A stretch of 64,000 nucleotides of DNA from Trichoplax adhaerens (taxonomy: Eukaryota; Placozoa; Uniplacotomia; Trichoplacea; Trichoplacidae), in contig NW_002060955.1 in the NCBI RefSeq assembly GCF_000150275.1, positions 875,225-939,224 on the forward strand, given 5' to 3'. The notes under the pieces were generated by a model, which worked only from the letters and a program-made list of their open reading frames with translations, searched no databases and had not been told where the DNA came from. Position numbers and translations under genes: made by a program. Shown here in pieces: positions 1 through 13,400 of this stretch. The stretch's first letter is position 1, and every line of letters begins with the position of its first letter.

Positions 1-5
1 GATTC

Positions 6-432
6 TGTCACGGTACGAACTAATGTAAAGAAATAGCTATCTAAATTTGGCGAATATAATATAGTGATAATATATTACAACTAGTTACTTATAAAAGGAA
101 TTACTCTAATTATAAATGTGTTACAGTAAATTTAATTATGTGCTGTAATGTGCACTAAAATGATTCTGTGAATGGACATATTGTAGTCCGACTGTGAAAA
201 ACTAGTTAGTAGATGTTCTCACCTAAGTATTTTTATAAGATGACTTGTGAATGTTAGCTGCTGTAGAAGGGTGTATAAGCTCATCAGATAGTTGAATTAA
301 GTAGTTCTCAATTGTCTAGTTGAGTTTAACGTAGAATCAAAGGCGTCTAAATTCTTGTGAGTAGGGATACTGAATTCGCAGATTTTAGAGATTTGTTTTA
401 CGTTATCCTTGTCACGAAGCTGGTTTGTGACA
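6..432 (-). mobile_element. Solo LTR-like element, reverse orientation
   Basis: This is a roughly 430-bp unit that is the reverse complement of the units at 792-1225 and 4005-4440. It starts TGTCACGGTACGAAC and ends GGTTTGTGACA, so it has TG...CA ends. Both ends also form small hairpins: TGTCAC/GTGACA at one, ACGGTA/TACCGT at the other. The base string ATTCT stands at 2-6 and again at 433-437, which fits a 5-bp target-site duplication with one T shared with the element. TG...CA ends and a 5-bp duplication are classic for LTR retrotransposons, so I read it as a solo LTR. It has no ORF. Confidence 0.75.
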
Positions 433-791
433 ATTCTTAGTAAGATTCTACTAATGCCAGATTGAATCAGACTAACTGTTATATAGAATAGCTTGTTACA
501 TAATTAAACCGATAATTGAAGATGGAATAATTCATCCCATTGCCAAATTATGAATTTTATAAGTTGCAGAACAGATACTATTTATTGTCTACCTCTGTTT
601 CATCGGAGAATTTCAAGGTTATGTTCTCGGGATAAAATACTCGTCAATAACATAAAAATGCTCAAAGTCAATGCTATTACTCGTACACTTTTAAGGGTTC
701 GATTTGATGAACTTGTTTACGTAAAATTGTATAAAATAGAATAATGGAATAGCTGAATATTTTAATTAGAATACGAGTATTAACATCCAAG
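433..791. other. Spacer between two opposed LTR-like copies, no gene seen
   Basis: This AT-rich stretch separates the reverse copy (6-432) from the forward copy (792-1225). It contains only a 64-codon open frame (550-744) with no recognisable protein features, which I do not call a gene. Each neighbouring copy has its own duplication, so this is probably host DNA between two independent insertions and not the interior of one fold-back element. Confidence 0.5.
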
Positions 792-1225
792 TGTCACAAA
801 CCAACTTCGTGACAAGTATAACGTAAAACAAATCCCTAAATTACTATAGTCTCCGGGATTCAGTATCCCTACTTACAAGAATTTAGACGCCTTTGATTCT
901 ACGTTAAAACAACTATACAATTGAGAACTGCTTTATTCAACTATCTGACGGGTTTATATACCCTTCTACAGCAGCTAACATTCACAAGTCATCTTATAAT
1001 AATACTTGGGTGAGAACATCTACTAACTAGTTTTTCACAGTCGGACTACAATATGTTCATTCACAGAATCATTTCAGCACACATTACAGCACAGCAATAA
1101 ATTTACTGTAACACATTTATAATTAGAGTAATTCCTATTGTAAGTAACTAGTTGTATATAATATCACTATACTATATTAACCAAATTTAGATAGCTATTT
1201 CTTCACGGTAGTTCGTACCGTGACA
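792..1225 (+). mobile_element. Solo LTR-like element with CCAAG duplication
   Basis: This is a 434-bp unit starting TGTCACAAACCAACTTCGTG and ending TTCGTACCGTGACA. The five bases before it (787-791, CCAAG) are repeated immediately after it (1226-1230, CCAAG), a clean target-site duplication. It carries the family's shared internal landmarks, such as the TCCGGGATTCAGTATCCC block and CTTCTACAGCAGCTAACATT. It does not code for protein. Confidence 0.85.
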
Positions 1226-1532
1226 CCAAGATACAGTATTAACGTATCAAGATCTTGATGCGTTCATTAACGGCAAAATTTTAGACTGCTTCTAAAAATA
1301 GGACATGGATTCTAGAAAACATATTTCATTAGTTGTTGTCAAATGGGTTGCAATATTAATCATTTCGATCCACAGACACCTTCAGCTAATTCAGCTTAAC
1401 CAATAATAACTTTCATATTCTATTTATGCAGTCTATAGCCCAATATAATTATGCCACTTTTTATTAATAATTTTACCAGATAACGCCTATTTTGGCTATG
1501 TTGACCAACAATGCTGTAATCTCATGCATTAA

Positions 1533-1806
1533 ACCTACTACCCTTCTACAGCAGCTAACATTCACAAGTCATCTTATAAAAATACTTAGGTGAGAACATC
1601 TACTAACTAGTTTTTCACAGTCGGACTACAATACGTCCATTCACAGAATCATTTCAGTACACATTACAGCACAGCATTAAATTTACTGTAACACATTTAT
1701 AATTAGAGTAATTCCTATTGTAAGGAACTAGATGTAATATATTATCACTATATTATATTAACCAAATTTAGATAGCTATTTCTTCACGGTAGTTCGTACC
1801 GTGACA
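1533..1806 (+). mobile_element. Truncated LTR-like copy
   Basis: This is the 3' two thirds of the same unit, entering abruptly at ACCCTTCTACAGCAGC and running to the intact terminus TTCGTACCGTGACA. The 5' part, with the TGTCACAAACC end, is missing. No duplication can be assessed because only one terminus survives. The sequence is very close to the 792-1225 copy, so it may be a recent truncated insertion or a local duplicate. Confidence 0.75.
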
Positions 1807-4004
1807 GGGTGATACTGTATTGCAGTCCCAAGCTTAATCTTCTTTTTCAAGCCAAGGTATCAAGGTGGTGCTAGCATTTATTGAAGGATATACTGTATCA
1901 ATAGTACACACGACAATAAATAGCATTCTAGCCGTGATGCTTTTACCATGCTTAGGTATCGTCAAAATTAGATCAAACTATGTCAGTAAAGGAAGAGCAA
2001 TATAAACAATCCATACAGTGTATTAAAGATTTCAACGCCGGCAAATAACTTGGTAACTTGACGTATATGCGTGTATGTACAGTAAATTATATTAACACCG
2101 CTAAGATAGAGTGGATATTCCTACTAAAAGAACGAATTAGTATAATAAAACAGAGTTATATTACGGGGCTATCTTACCGTTAGGATATTTAGCAGTGCAT
2201 TAGTAGCTAATACGGAAAATATCCATATTTGTAGTGCTAGGTAAGATAAGTAATGGCTTAACGTTGATATTATTGTGATATTTTATTACATATTTGATAT
2301 TGATTCTTATTAAGTGTAGATAGTAGTAAAATGATTCAATTTCTAGCTAATGATAGTTGGACTAGACAACATACATGCTTAGATTAAGATTAAGTATGAG
2401 TAATAGGTTAAAAATATTTACTGATAGAAAAGTTATATAAGGAACATCTCAGTTCGAGACAGCCATCCTTGAAAGGTATAATTGTAATGCTGTTGTCATT
2501 TTAAAAATTAGACGCTTCCAATGTAAACGAGAATATTTGAGTTGAGCTGTATTGTAAAAAGTTGTAGATGTGTCTATGCTAATAAAATTTCTATCTTTAC
2601 GGTACCTTGCTATGTGTGTTTAAAGTTTAGTAAAAGAGCGTTTAAGTCAGTCGTTACTAATAGTCTTTTACTTTATATTTCTTTGTCGCAAAGTTTAAAA
2701 TGTGACAAGTTAATAAGAAGTTGTATATTGTTCTTATTATATTATTTTTGAGGCATTTAATCACAAATACTAGTAACATTTTTCATAGATACCTGTACTA
2801 GGATACCTAGAGGATGATATTCCTAAAACATATCGTATGCAGTAATGACAGAATGTCTCGTTAAAATTCCTTACTAGGCCTTAACTATTATGCTAAGATA
2901 CTTAAGATTATACGCGATTACATAATATATTCTGTCTAAGTTATGTTACATTGGCCATTTCAATTACTTCTTATTGTGAATATTAAATATATCTACCTTT
3001 AACGATGAAATACTGTATCATTAACAAAAAGGTTATAAAGTGAAAATGATTATAAAAAGTTTTGATATTAATTCGATCCACGAAGCTATTTTTCAGTTAT
3101 TTAATTAAGCAATTTCAAGCAACATATTATATAAGATTTCTCAGTATATCTCAGTTTATATCAAGTCAAATGAAATAACCTGAAATAAAAATTTTGTTAT
3201 TATTTCTTGTTCACTATCTAAGCAAGAATTTATTAATTTGTAAATAAATGACCAGTAACAACGGCAAAGATCTGACAAAATGGACAATTAGTCAACAATA
3301 TATAAGTTATCCATTATTTTATATTCACCATCAGAATTCTCCAAAAATGTTAATTATTGAATTATAGACAATTACTGACAGTAGAAACTAGAATAACTTC
3401 AACAATGTAATATTGTACTGCAGCATAATGATAAATGTAATATGCCAAGAAATTTTAAACCAATTTAGCGTATTTCGACGGTGTCGAAGATCGCCGTTAA
3501 GTATAAATACGTTATATTGATCGTATACAGTGATAGCTAGCTGTAAAGTTATAGCCTATGAAACAAATTAGTATTTCAGCAAGAACAAGTGAATCAGTTA
3601 GACACCGGATTTATATGACAGCTTGAAGTTCAGATCAAGTTCTAATCATGATTGGCTCGTGTTATATGCGTGTTCTACCGCTTCTTTAAATTAGAACATA
3701 AAGTGATATGAATTAAGGCCCAAGAATATACGACAACTGTGCCGTTTATTAGTATTAATTTTCACGTATATATAGATACTGGTACGTTATATAGTTGCTC
3801 GTGGATATAGATAGAAGGTATAAGAGCGAGTTACTTTTCGCAATAAAGAGAATTCGCTATTCTATCCTTTATGCGTCAAGTCTATATCATATTTGCTGCA
3901 AAACTGAAGGAAAAAATTCATAGTTGTCACGGGAATTAATGTTGATAAGTATTTGGAGATAGTAGGAGAACCAGAAATATCTACTGTGTATCTTATTAAT
4001 TATT
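1807..4004. other. AT-rich DNA without a recognised gene
   Basis: No open frame here shows conserved motifs or a convincing chain of splice sites. The longest (2542-2751, 69 codons) is low-complexity and hydrophobic and is probably chance. I see nothing else that can be supported. Confidence 0.5.
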
Positions 4005-4440
4005 TGTCACAAACCAGCTTCGTGACAAGGATAACGTAAAACAAATCTCTACATTACTATAGTCTCCGGGATTCAGTATCCCTACTCACAAGAATTTAGA
4101 CGCCTTTGATTCTACGTTAAACTCAACTAGACAATTGAGAACTGCTTTATTCAACTATCTGACGGGCTTATACACCCTTCTACAGCAGCTAACATTCACA
4201 AGTCATCTTAAAAAAATACTTAAGTGAGAACATCTACTAACTAATTCTTCACAGTCGGACTACAATATGTCCATTCACAGAATCATTTTAGTGCACATTA
4301 CAACACAGCATTAAATTTACTGTAACACATTTATAATTAGAGTAATTCCTATTGTAAGTAACTAGTTGTAATATATTATCACTATAATATATTAACTAAA
4401 TTTAGATAGCTATTTCTTTACGGTAATTCGTACCGTGACA
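4005..4440 (+). mobile_element. Full solo LTR-like element with TTATT duplication
   Basis: This is a complete 436-bp unit from TGTCACAAACCAGCTTCGTG to TTCGTACCGTGACA. The flanks are TTATT (4000-4004) and TTATT (4441-4445), a perfect 5-bp target-site duplication. It is the best reference copy of the family in this window: TG...CA ends, 6-bp inverted termini TGTCAC/GTGACA and no coding capacity. These features fit a solo LTR left by recombination between the two LTRs of a full element. Confidence 0.85.
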
Positions 4441-7327
4441 TTATTACAACTAGTTCTAATATCACCCTCAGTGATATCTTTAGATTTTCACTTTAACTTG
4501 CTTTCTAAAATCAACAGAGATGGAGAATATTAAAAGTCATAGGTCGACTTATTCAAGACTTGGATAAGGAGAACGTAGAGAAAAGAAAGCCAGGATAGTT
4601 TATAACATCATCTTCAGCAGGGCAAATAAGCAGTAAAGCTCTTTCAAATAATTTAATGCGGACAGTATCTTTATTCAATCATATCATTTTCGGATCGAAA
4701 TCGTTAAAGTATCGGTATTCCAAAGCTCATACAGTCGTATTCTCATCATGATATAGGAAACAGTCTACTTGCTATCTATTCTATGATTTACTCGATTACA
4801 AATAATAGGCGAACCGTGGATAAATAAGTTGATCAATTGCAGTTTACTATTATAATATTACAGCTATTCTCAACTGCTATAATTTTTATGTCGTTGCTCT
4901 AATTCTTCTATCTATTTAATGAGTAACTTAATTCCGTTTTCCTTGACTTAACTTTATTATAATGATGTTATTGTTCATCGGATTGAGACATAAAGATTTT
5001 TTTTAAATTAAATACGATCTTCCTATATTTCTATATTTCTAATACTTATTTTAGCTTAGTATTTATGTCAATTAAAGATAAAATCGAATGAAATTACTTT
5101 GATTGTTCCTAGCAGATGTAGACTATTCCAATAATATCGCCATTGTTCTAGTTGTCTTCTTGAAAGCTAAAAGTAGTAGTCAAAGAAATTGGTTGTATAT
5201 GTAATAATCGCATTATTGAGCACATGATCAATTTGACGCTTATGATATTTATTATTAGACACAGTGGTGCATTCCGAGTCGGACATAAAAAAATAACTAT
5301 ATTTTAATGAATTGGCTGCTTTAACTTAAAGATTATAATGGAGAATATGACAAGGATTTATATTTATGACAATTTGAATCAACTTGCTCATTTAGTCGTC
5401 AAATATTCTGTTACTGAGGCAGAAACATATATGCATATATACTTTAAGATATTTTTGAAATTAATTACGGTTCATCTATTTGAAAGTTTAAATTAATACA
5501 TTGACTATAAATAATAAGAAGCCTTGCTTTAGCTTTTTCGTAAAGTAATTTGGACTAACAGGTATATTTGATAAATATAAACTAAGCCATTTTGATAATT
5601 GGGGTATTTCATAAAGTTTCCAGAGTAACACTTTTAAGATAAGGCATAAAAAGGGTTGGTAATAAAAACAGAAAGGCTGAAATATAAATATTTAACTTTC
5701 TCAAGGTATTATTTCTTAATAATTTCTTGAGCGTTTAGTCAAATATACTAAATCTTGAAATTATTACCTCATAAGATCAAAACTGAACTGATAGAAAAAA
5801 TTATATGCATTTTTATTTTTTCCTACAGGTATTTTGTCATAGTGTTGTTTTTTGTTTCTAAGACCATCAGTGATTACCTTTAAAGATAATATGGCCACTG
5901 TTGTGTGTAAAATTTAACAAAATTATGTTATTAAAACTATACTAAATTTTGTAGTTGGTTCTAGAGGACGTACTGTATATGTATAAAATCTGAAATTTCG
6001 TATCATCTTCTCTTCTTACGTAACTTAAACTGTTTAGTTGAATCTAAATCAAAGAAATGATATAGTATATGATACTAAGATCTATTAAATTATTCATACT
6101 GCAATCAAGAAATAATTAACCGTTAAGCTTTTGTAATACTACAGTAGCTGATATAGGTGAGTGATGCCAATTTTATCATAGAGAACAGTAAAAGCTCCAC
6201 ATTATGAAACCCAATATGACTTTATCGTGACATAAAACTGAGACAAGTTAGTACGTCGAATTACTTGAGCTACAATTAAGGTATAACAAATTAAATGTCT
6301 TGACTTTTAATCCCGATAAAAACTACGCGCTAGACTGCCGGCTAGGAGCACGTGTTACTTATAAACAGGCTTGGTACTCATTCCATTAACAATTTTCTGG
6401 CACTGCAAAACTGTTCAAACTTAATCCAGCTGACAAGGCAACTTGCATCCTGTGAATAACGATAATCTTGTCGGAGTTATAAAGAAAGTCAGAGATCCTT
6501 TTATTAAATCGCTATATTAATTTCAAGCCAAATCACTAAGAAGGGGAGCTTCTTGCAGTGATTTTCACTTTAGTCTTGATCAAATAAGAAAGGTTCTAGT
6601 CATTAATGCTCAATTCTGCATCCTCTATCAATAAATATAAGGGCGACGACTCCCAGTAGTATCCATTACGAATTTAACTTGGATAGAATACAGACATCAG
6701 TTTAGGCTAACATTTGCAATTAATACTCGTATACAGTTATCATCATTGGTTGATTACTTCAAAGATCAAGCTCTGTATGTGTTGCTAATGTAGCAATCTT
6801 AACAATTCTTTGGCTTTATTTGCAACTTCAGAAGCAAGGGTAACGAAAGTGGGTGAGGTTCGCATAAGGTAGAAAGATCGCTATAAGATCAATAGATCAT
6901 CATAAAATGCTGGTAATTAATTTTGTCTTGATTTTCAACTGATAAATAAAGATTATCATATAATTTTAAGTTAACTCCGTGATTATTCCGTAATGTGAAA
7001 ACCGCTATGGTAGATCAAGTTAAGGAACAGAACCATCGATAAAATTTCTACAATTCCATTTATGTTTTGATCAAATCATCCGTGACTCAACGAAATTGAC
7101 TAATGGAACAGATTAGAATTACATTCCCAGAATATAAAATATCTATACGCATTCATAACACCTATAATTACCTATATTTATAGCTATTATGAGATGAAAG
7201 TTAGAGCTGGTTGAGTCCCCAAAAATGCAGACAATAATTATAATTAATTAGTCTAAGTGATGATATTTTTGAAAATAAATGACGATATCAATTTCCGCGC
7301 CGTAGTCACTCGATCTGCTAAAGCTAC
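4441..7327. other. AT-rich DNA without a recognised gene
   Basis: Neither strand shows a convincing exon. The stretch is uniformly AT-rich with occasional short A/T homopolymers. I see no repeat family here other than the elements bordering it. Confidence 0.5.
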
Positions 7328-7909
7328 TGTCACAATCACAAACCAAACTCGCGGTGAAGATAACCTAAAACAAATCTCTAAATTACTATAGTTTCCGGGA
7401 TTCAGTATCCCTTAACTAGAACTATTTCACAAGAATTTAGACACCTTTGCTTCTACGTTTGACAACTATAGAACTCTTCTTTTATACAATTATCTGCGAA
7501 GCTTAAATACCCCTTCAGCTACAGCTATCATGCATTTGTTATACCAGTCCATGAAATTTACTTCATATTTGATAGCTAAATTAATACAGAAATTGTTCAT
7601 AATCTTAAATATGTACTGAATGATTCTAGGTAATTAGATTACAGTAGTGCATACACAGAATTATTTATAGTATCACCTATAATTGAATATCTTCAGGATA
7701 TTCATCATAAGCGTTACAAGACATAACACTATAATCAATTAACATTAGTTTCCGTATGAGAACTCTTACTACAGTACAGCATAATTTACTGTAACAAAAT
7801 AAAAACTACCGTAGTTACTGTAAGTCATTATTATTTATCTTTATACAGTATATAAATTTTAACCACTAAACTTAGTCATTTACGCTTTACGGTGGTTTGT
7901 ACCACGAAA
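7328..7909 (+). mobile_element. Diverged, longer LTR-like copy with GCTAC duplication
   Basis: This is an older or variant member of the same family. It starts TGTCACAATCACAAACC, keeps the blocks CAAATCTCTAAATTACTATAG and CCGGGATTCAGTATCCC (slightly changed), and ends near TTTGTACCACGAAA. At about 582 bp it is some 145 bp longer than the reference copy. The flanks are GCTAC (7323-7327) and GCTAC (7910-7914), a perfect 5-bp duplication. The terminal CA has decayed. It is non-coding. Confidence 0.7.
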
Positions 7910-10438
7910 GCTACGCATTTAACAGATAGAAGACAATCCCGAATTTTCACCTTTACTTATTTTGTTCCCATCTATGATTGCTTTAAAGCCAATATCTGGT
8001 ATCAACAAGCAAATATATCATTGGCTATCACAATTCGTAATGAATAAGGATAGCTCATTTGAAGATATTTTTTTAGTAGCTGATTCATCTATAGCCAATA
8101 TTACTGGATAGTTTGGATCTAAAAGTAGCACTTACGGTAATTTAGTTATTCTTATGCCTACAGTATGATATAATAGCTTAAATAATATAATATAATGTAA
8201 AAGAGGACAACAGAATAATTCGATGTAAGCCAGATTTTATAAATAATATCCGGTTTATTCGAAATAGGATAAGTTGCTAATAGAATATGGTAAATTTATT
8301 TCAACTTTCAATGTCCTATCACTTTAAAAGAGTGAAGCCTAACACAATATTTTTACTTAGGCTGCGTTTACTTTTATACAAATCTAATGCAAGGTAAGAG
8401 AATCAATATAGCTAGGCTATAAAGCGGATTACTTTTCAAGAAATAATACTTTTATTAGATGTTTTTATGAGGATAGTTTAATTTAGTTTTTTATATTCTG
8501 GTTTCACTCAGGATTAGCATAATAAGTGATACTTGCTTTCTTATTTTAAAATTAGATAGTAAAGACAGGGAACAAACACAAGCAAATAAGCAGTGGATGC
8601 ATTAATTTGCCTAAAATTGATCGATTAAGATTAATGTTTGAATGTAGGGAATTTAAAGTAACAATGCTACCAGTAGCTTTTCTGCGGTATCTTATTCCAT
8701 TATAACGTATACCAAAATTGTGCTAACGGTAGTAGCCGTTAAAGTAGTTGAAAAATCTTTGCAATCGCATTTGGCTACGTACCAAAATCTATAGCAGTAT
8801 AAATATAGTAACATAACGGTAAATATTATAAATATTCTCTATTTTGATTATTGAAGATTAAAAATTCTTAACTGATGCTTAAAATAAATTATAAGTATGA
8901 GTAACTGGTTGTAGAAGTACTATAAACAGATAATAAAAGATGGCTGAAATTATACTATTAATTCTTAGTTAGCGATATCTTTAGGTCTATACGGCCCTTC
9001 ATATCATAAATCCACCTAAATTATGCGGAGAAATCAAACATTTATTGCTGATAATAATCGGTTGAAGCTACAACCGGCAATTTGTTAGCTATTCACTAAG
9101 CGAACACTAAAAATTTAAATAAAAAATTGAATAGAGTGGCTATCATGATAGGTACATTTTCCATTATAACCATCACCATTATCTATTAAAATTTTCGACG
9201 ACATTGGAAATTAATTGAAAGCCTAATAAATAACTTAAATCAATAGAAATATACATTATTGTTCTGTTTTAGCTATTAACCACGTGATTGGTCACTCTTG
9301 ATTAATATTTTACTAAGCAGGTGGATGTGAATTTATTTGTTTATTGTTTTGTCCAATACGTATTAGCTTAGATCTACCCTATTGTTTCTCTTATTCGGTT
9401 GCTTCCTTATTCCAAATATACTCAACTTCGATTCAGACGTTTGATGCTGTCAATATATCACAGTCTAATCTTGGATTAGAATTTAAAGTCATCACCTAGT
9501 ATTGCATTAGCAAATATTACATGACGAATCTGATCGTGATAAGCTTTGTAATACCAATTTTATGCATATGCAAAAAGATCTCAAAATATTATCTCGCTCG
9601 TAAAGTTTTATTAAGTGCACTAGGTAAGAAAATTGATATTTGAAAATGATTATACTCTGTATAGTTTTACATTGATGCTAATAATAATCTTGTTGCAAAT
9701 AAATAAACTAGACATCGAAAATTTACCATATTTTTACATTGCACATATAGATATTGATTTTTCTTGCGTGATGACTATTAGTGGATGATAGCAATAATAT
9801 CAATATCGCTTAATGCTATCTACCCAAATATTAATTACTCTACATCAAGCAAGTAATATGGAACTCCGATTATTTTATTGGTAATGGATAGCAACACATT
9901 ATAATGATCATATCTTCCAAAGTAGTTATGTAGCTAACTGAATTATAAATGAATTTTTCTCATTGTAATTTTTTTTTGGGACATTAATTGACTTTAACTT
10001 TGACTAAATTTTACCCAATTTTGCTAAAATACCTTCACAATATATCCTTCATAAATTAATTTGCATTATTTTTTGTTATGTGTTATGCGTATGTGTTTAG
10101 AAAGTCGAACAGAAATGTTAATAAGGTAGCTCTACGTCATTTCAAATCTGCAGTAAAGAGACGAAAGTGGCTCTCAATTCATTATTTTAATATTTAAACT
10201 TTTTAATGTTTCATTTTTTTACTTACGCAAATTGATATTAATCTACGATCAGCAGCCATGCTTATATTAACATTCTTAAATTATTCTAATAATTTTGTCA
10301 GCATTATCATTGCCCGAACAGCATAGATTCACTTATCCATTACACTAATAAGATTTCTCCTTTTTTATCTTACTATAAATTGGTTTATCAGGCTATTAGC
10401 AGAAAGAATTACAAGCATTTGTTTAAATAGTTTTACCA
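7910..10438. other. Intergenic DNA upstream of Galpha gene A
   Basis: This is AT-rich sequence with no recognised exon, leading to the start codon of Galpha gene A at 10439. It must hold that gene's promoter and 5' UTR, but I see no clear core promoter motif. Unlike the region in front of Galpha gene B, it lacks GTAC-palindrome tracts. Confidence 0.45.
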
Positions 10439-13400
10439 ATGGGCTGCTTAGTAAGTAAAGATGAAAGAGCCGCAGCAGAACGAAGTAAAATAATTGATAA
10501 AAATTTGAAAGCCTCCGGCGATGTATCAGCTAAAGAAGTAAAATTGCTTCTGTTAGGTACTAAATTGATGATGTTCTTGCTTTTATCATGCTTTATTAAA
10601 TCGTTATATAGTAATCATAATAACTTATTACCATCCAGTTTAAACAAGATACTTTAGTACTGTAAGAAAATTTAACTATTTGAGCGAAAACAGCACGACA
10701 ATAATAAATAGAATATTATCTATAAAATACGAACAAAATCATTAAAATTGTTTCAATAACTAGCATTGTGAAACAGCCCGTTTAAAAAAAAATAACACCA
10801 AAAGCGGTAAAATTGTTTTATAGATAGATTTTACTAAAGGATATGTATGTGATGATTAGTGATAAATTTGATAACTAATTGGCAATATCATTAAGACTCA
10901 TAAGTGAATATTGTTGAAGCTACCCAACCCATAATCTTATTTAAACTGATTCATTTACTATCCAAAAAACGGATAAAACAAGATTTGAACGAAGCTAATT
11001 AAGTAAATCTATTTTTTACTTCTTGCACTTTCACAATCCAATCATTATACTTATAACTATCTATCTGGATCAAATTTTTATTGACTTGATATGTTTCTCG
11101 TTATTTTAAAATATCATACGGTGTATCAAGGATAATTAAGATTCTGTTATCTGTAAAATACTAGCAGTAACATTTTATATAATTAGTAAAGTTTAAGATA
11201 TTCTGCTGGTTGCCATGGAAATATCAGTTTCCGAAATGAATATAAATGAATATTAATACTTGCATATGTACTTGGAATTTTATCATTATTTAAATAGATG
11301 ATCCCTATCAAATATAAAGATTTAATCATCCTATATAATTACGTTGTTTGTAAGAATACTAGTCCTGATATTTTACTTAAAACTTTAATAGTTTTGGGAG
11401 CAAAGTTAGTGCTGGCTACAAAGTATTCCATGGTGAAATGCATTACAATTTTCATAAAACTTATTCTTCGTGTCCGGTAGCAAATAATTAGTATTATTCA
11501 CAGATATGCCAATTACGATATTGTCCTTGATGCGCTGATAATTTACAATAATTACTGCAGTGACATGCTGTATAAATTTATAGTCTTATTTTTTTTATGT
11601 TATGTGTTTTTTGGCACTACAGTTAAGAAAGTTTTATATTTTAATTAACAAACTTCTTAAGTTATATTATACGTAGCAAGAATCTTATTTCACTAACAGA
11701 AAAGTATACACTGTAAGCTTGATTAAGTCTAATTAAGTCCAACTTTTATGATATCCGGCGATTACAATTTCTATCATTAATGTATATGTCCACATATAGC
11801 CCACAATTATGCATTAAAAAAGCATACAATATGTAAATGTATATATACTTGCTAAACCTGCACATCTAGATAGCACACTAAGGTATTATTCTTGATAAAT
11901 TAATTTCTTTTAAATAAATTTAAAATGTAAGAGTTTAATGTTGACTTAAAAAGATGTATAATGCAACTTCATAAAGCATAGTGCACAAAAGAAAATAGTT
12001 ATGTGGAGGCGTAAACATTGCAATTGCTAACTTGAAGTTTTACTCCTTCGGCAATGTTGCCTAAATAGTAAAGTACGGTCAAGTAATCGAACCTTAGAAT
12101 TAAGAAAAGTATATAAAGATGATGACGATTGTATGAAATTTATTTGATATACAATAATGACGAGAGGCCATAATACCGATAGGTTTTTACAGGATAAGAT
12201 TTCGATTCTGTCATAATGTAGGCGTATAATTGGTGTATCTTCATTTAGGTAGATTCGAATTATTTATGTTATAGAAAATAAAAATTTGCTCATTCTTCTC
12301 CTTCCATCCTTGCAAATACGTTATAACACAATAATATCTAAAATCCGGATTTTATTTTAAACCTTAATTTTAAAAGTTAAGTGTTGTAAAATGCAATAGA
12401 TCATTAAATCGGTTACCAGCATGCATTTTATTACACTTTTTTTTAATTGATGGTATTAATATTGCTATCAATTTATCTATTGTTGAAATTTTAAAGTAAC
12501 GAAAGTGCCCCTAAATCATTCTAAAGACTCTAATTATTACGTGGATATCACAATACCGTATTGAAATCGTTGATCATGAATATTATTTCCATTAAGATTT
12601 CCATTGTATCTGCCAGAAACTAAATATTTTCTATTATTTTCTAGGATAAAATTAATAGTGAATTTAACTAATTTAGTGCTTCATCCTCGAAAATGAATGC
12701 ATTTCCTATCAAATATTTTCGTAAATAAAAATGTGTTTCTACAAGATGATATAATTCATGTATTGTATCTTGTATAATGTAAAAGACTTTAGTCTATTTA
12801 ACTATCAAATAAGTTTAATTACTATGTAGCTGTCAATCATCTTCAGAACCCAAGATGATACAGCTACATGTATAAATAATTCAACTGAAATAATTATTCA
12901 ATATAGAATAAATCTTTAACATTCATAACTAAATCATATTTTATACTTAAACCTTATTTATAATTTTGTCTAATGAAGGTGCTGGAGAATCGGGTAAAAG
13001 CACTATCGTTAAGCAAATGAGGTAATAATTACCGTTTATGTTAAGATGCAATTAAAAGTCGTTTTATAACTCTTAAACAGTACTAGGTTATATCTAATGA
13101 GAGTTAATATAAAAAATATGACAATGGCGAAACTGCAATTACCTTATTATGTATATACGTTCATATATTAAATAATCAACGATACATAGACCAGTATTTC
13201 TTTTCTGGTTGTCATGAACTGTTATTTGGGTTCGGTCCATCAGCCAACCATGACAGTAGCCATAGCGGCTATCATCTAGTCATTACTTTTGTAGTATTCT
13301 TTCTGTAGAAAGTATTTCATATTCTGCAACATAGCGAATTTATTAATCGCAATATGTCATTATTTGTGTGACATCCAATAAATTACGTTACTGATTTATT

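Noticed and set aside
1-1225. A single 1.2-kb fold-back transposon with long inverted arms
   Set aside because: The two arms have separate 5-bp duplications (ATTCT for 6-432, CCAAG for 792-1225), so two independent insertions in opposite orientation explain it better.
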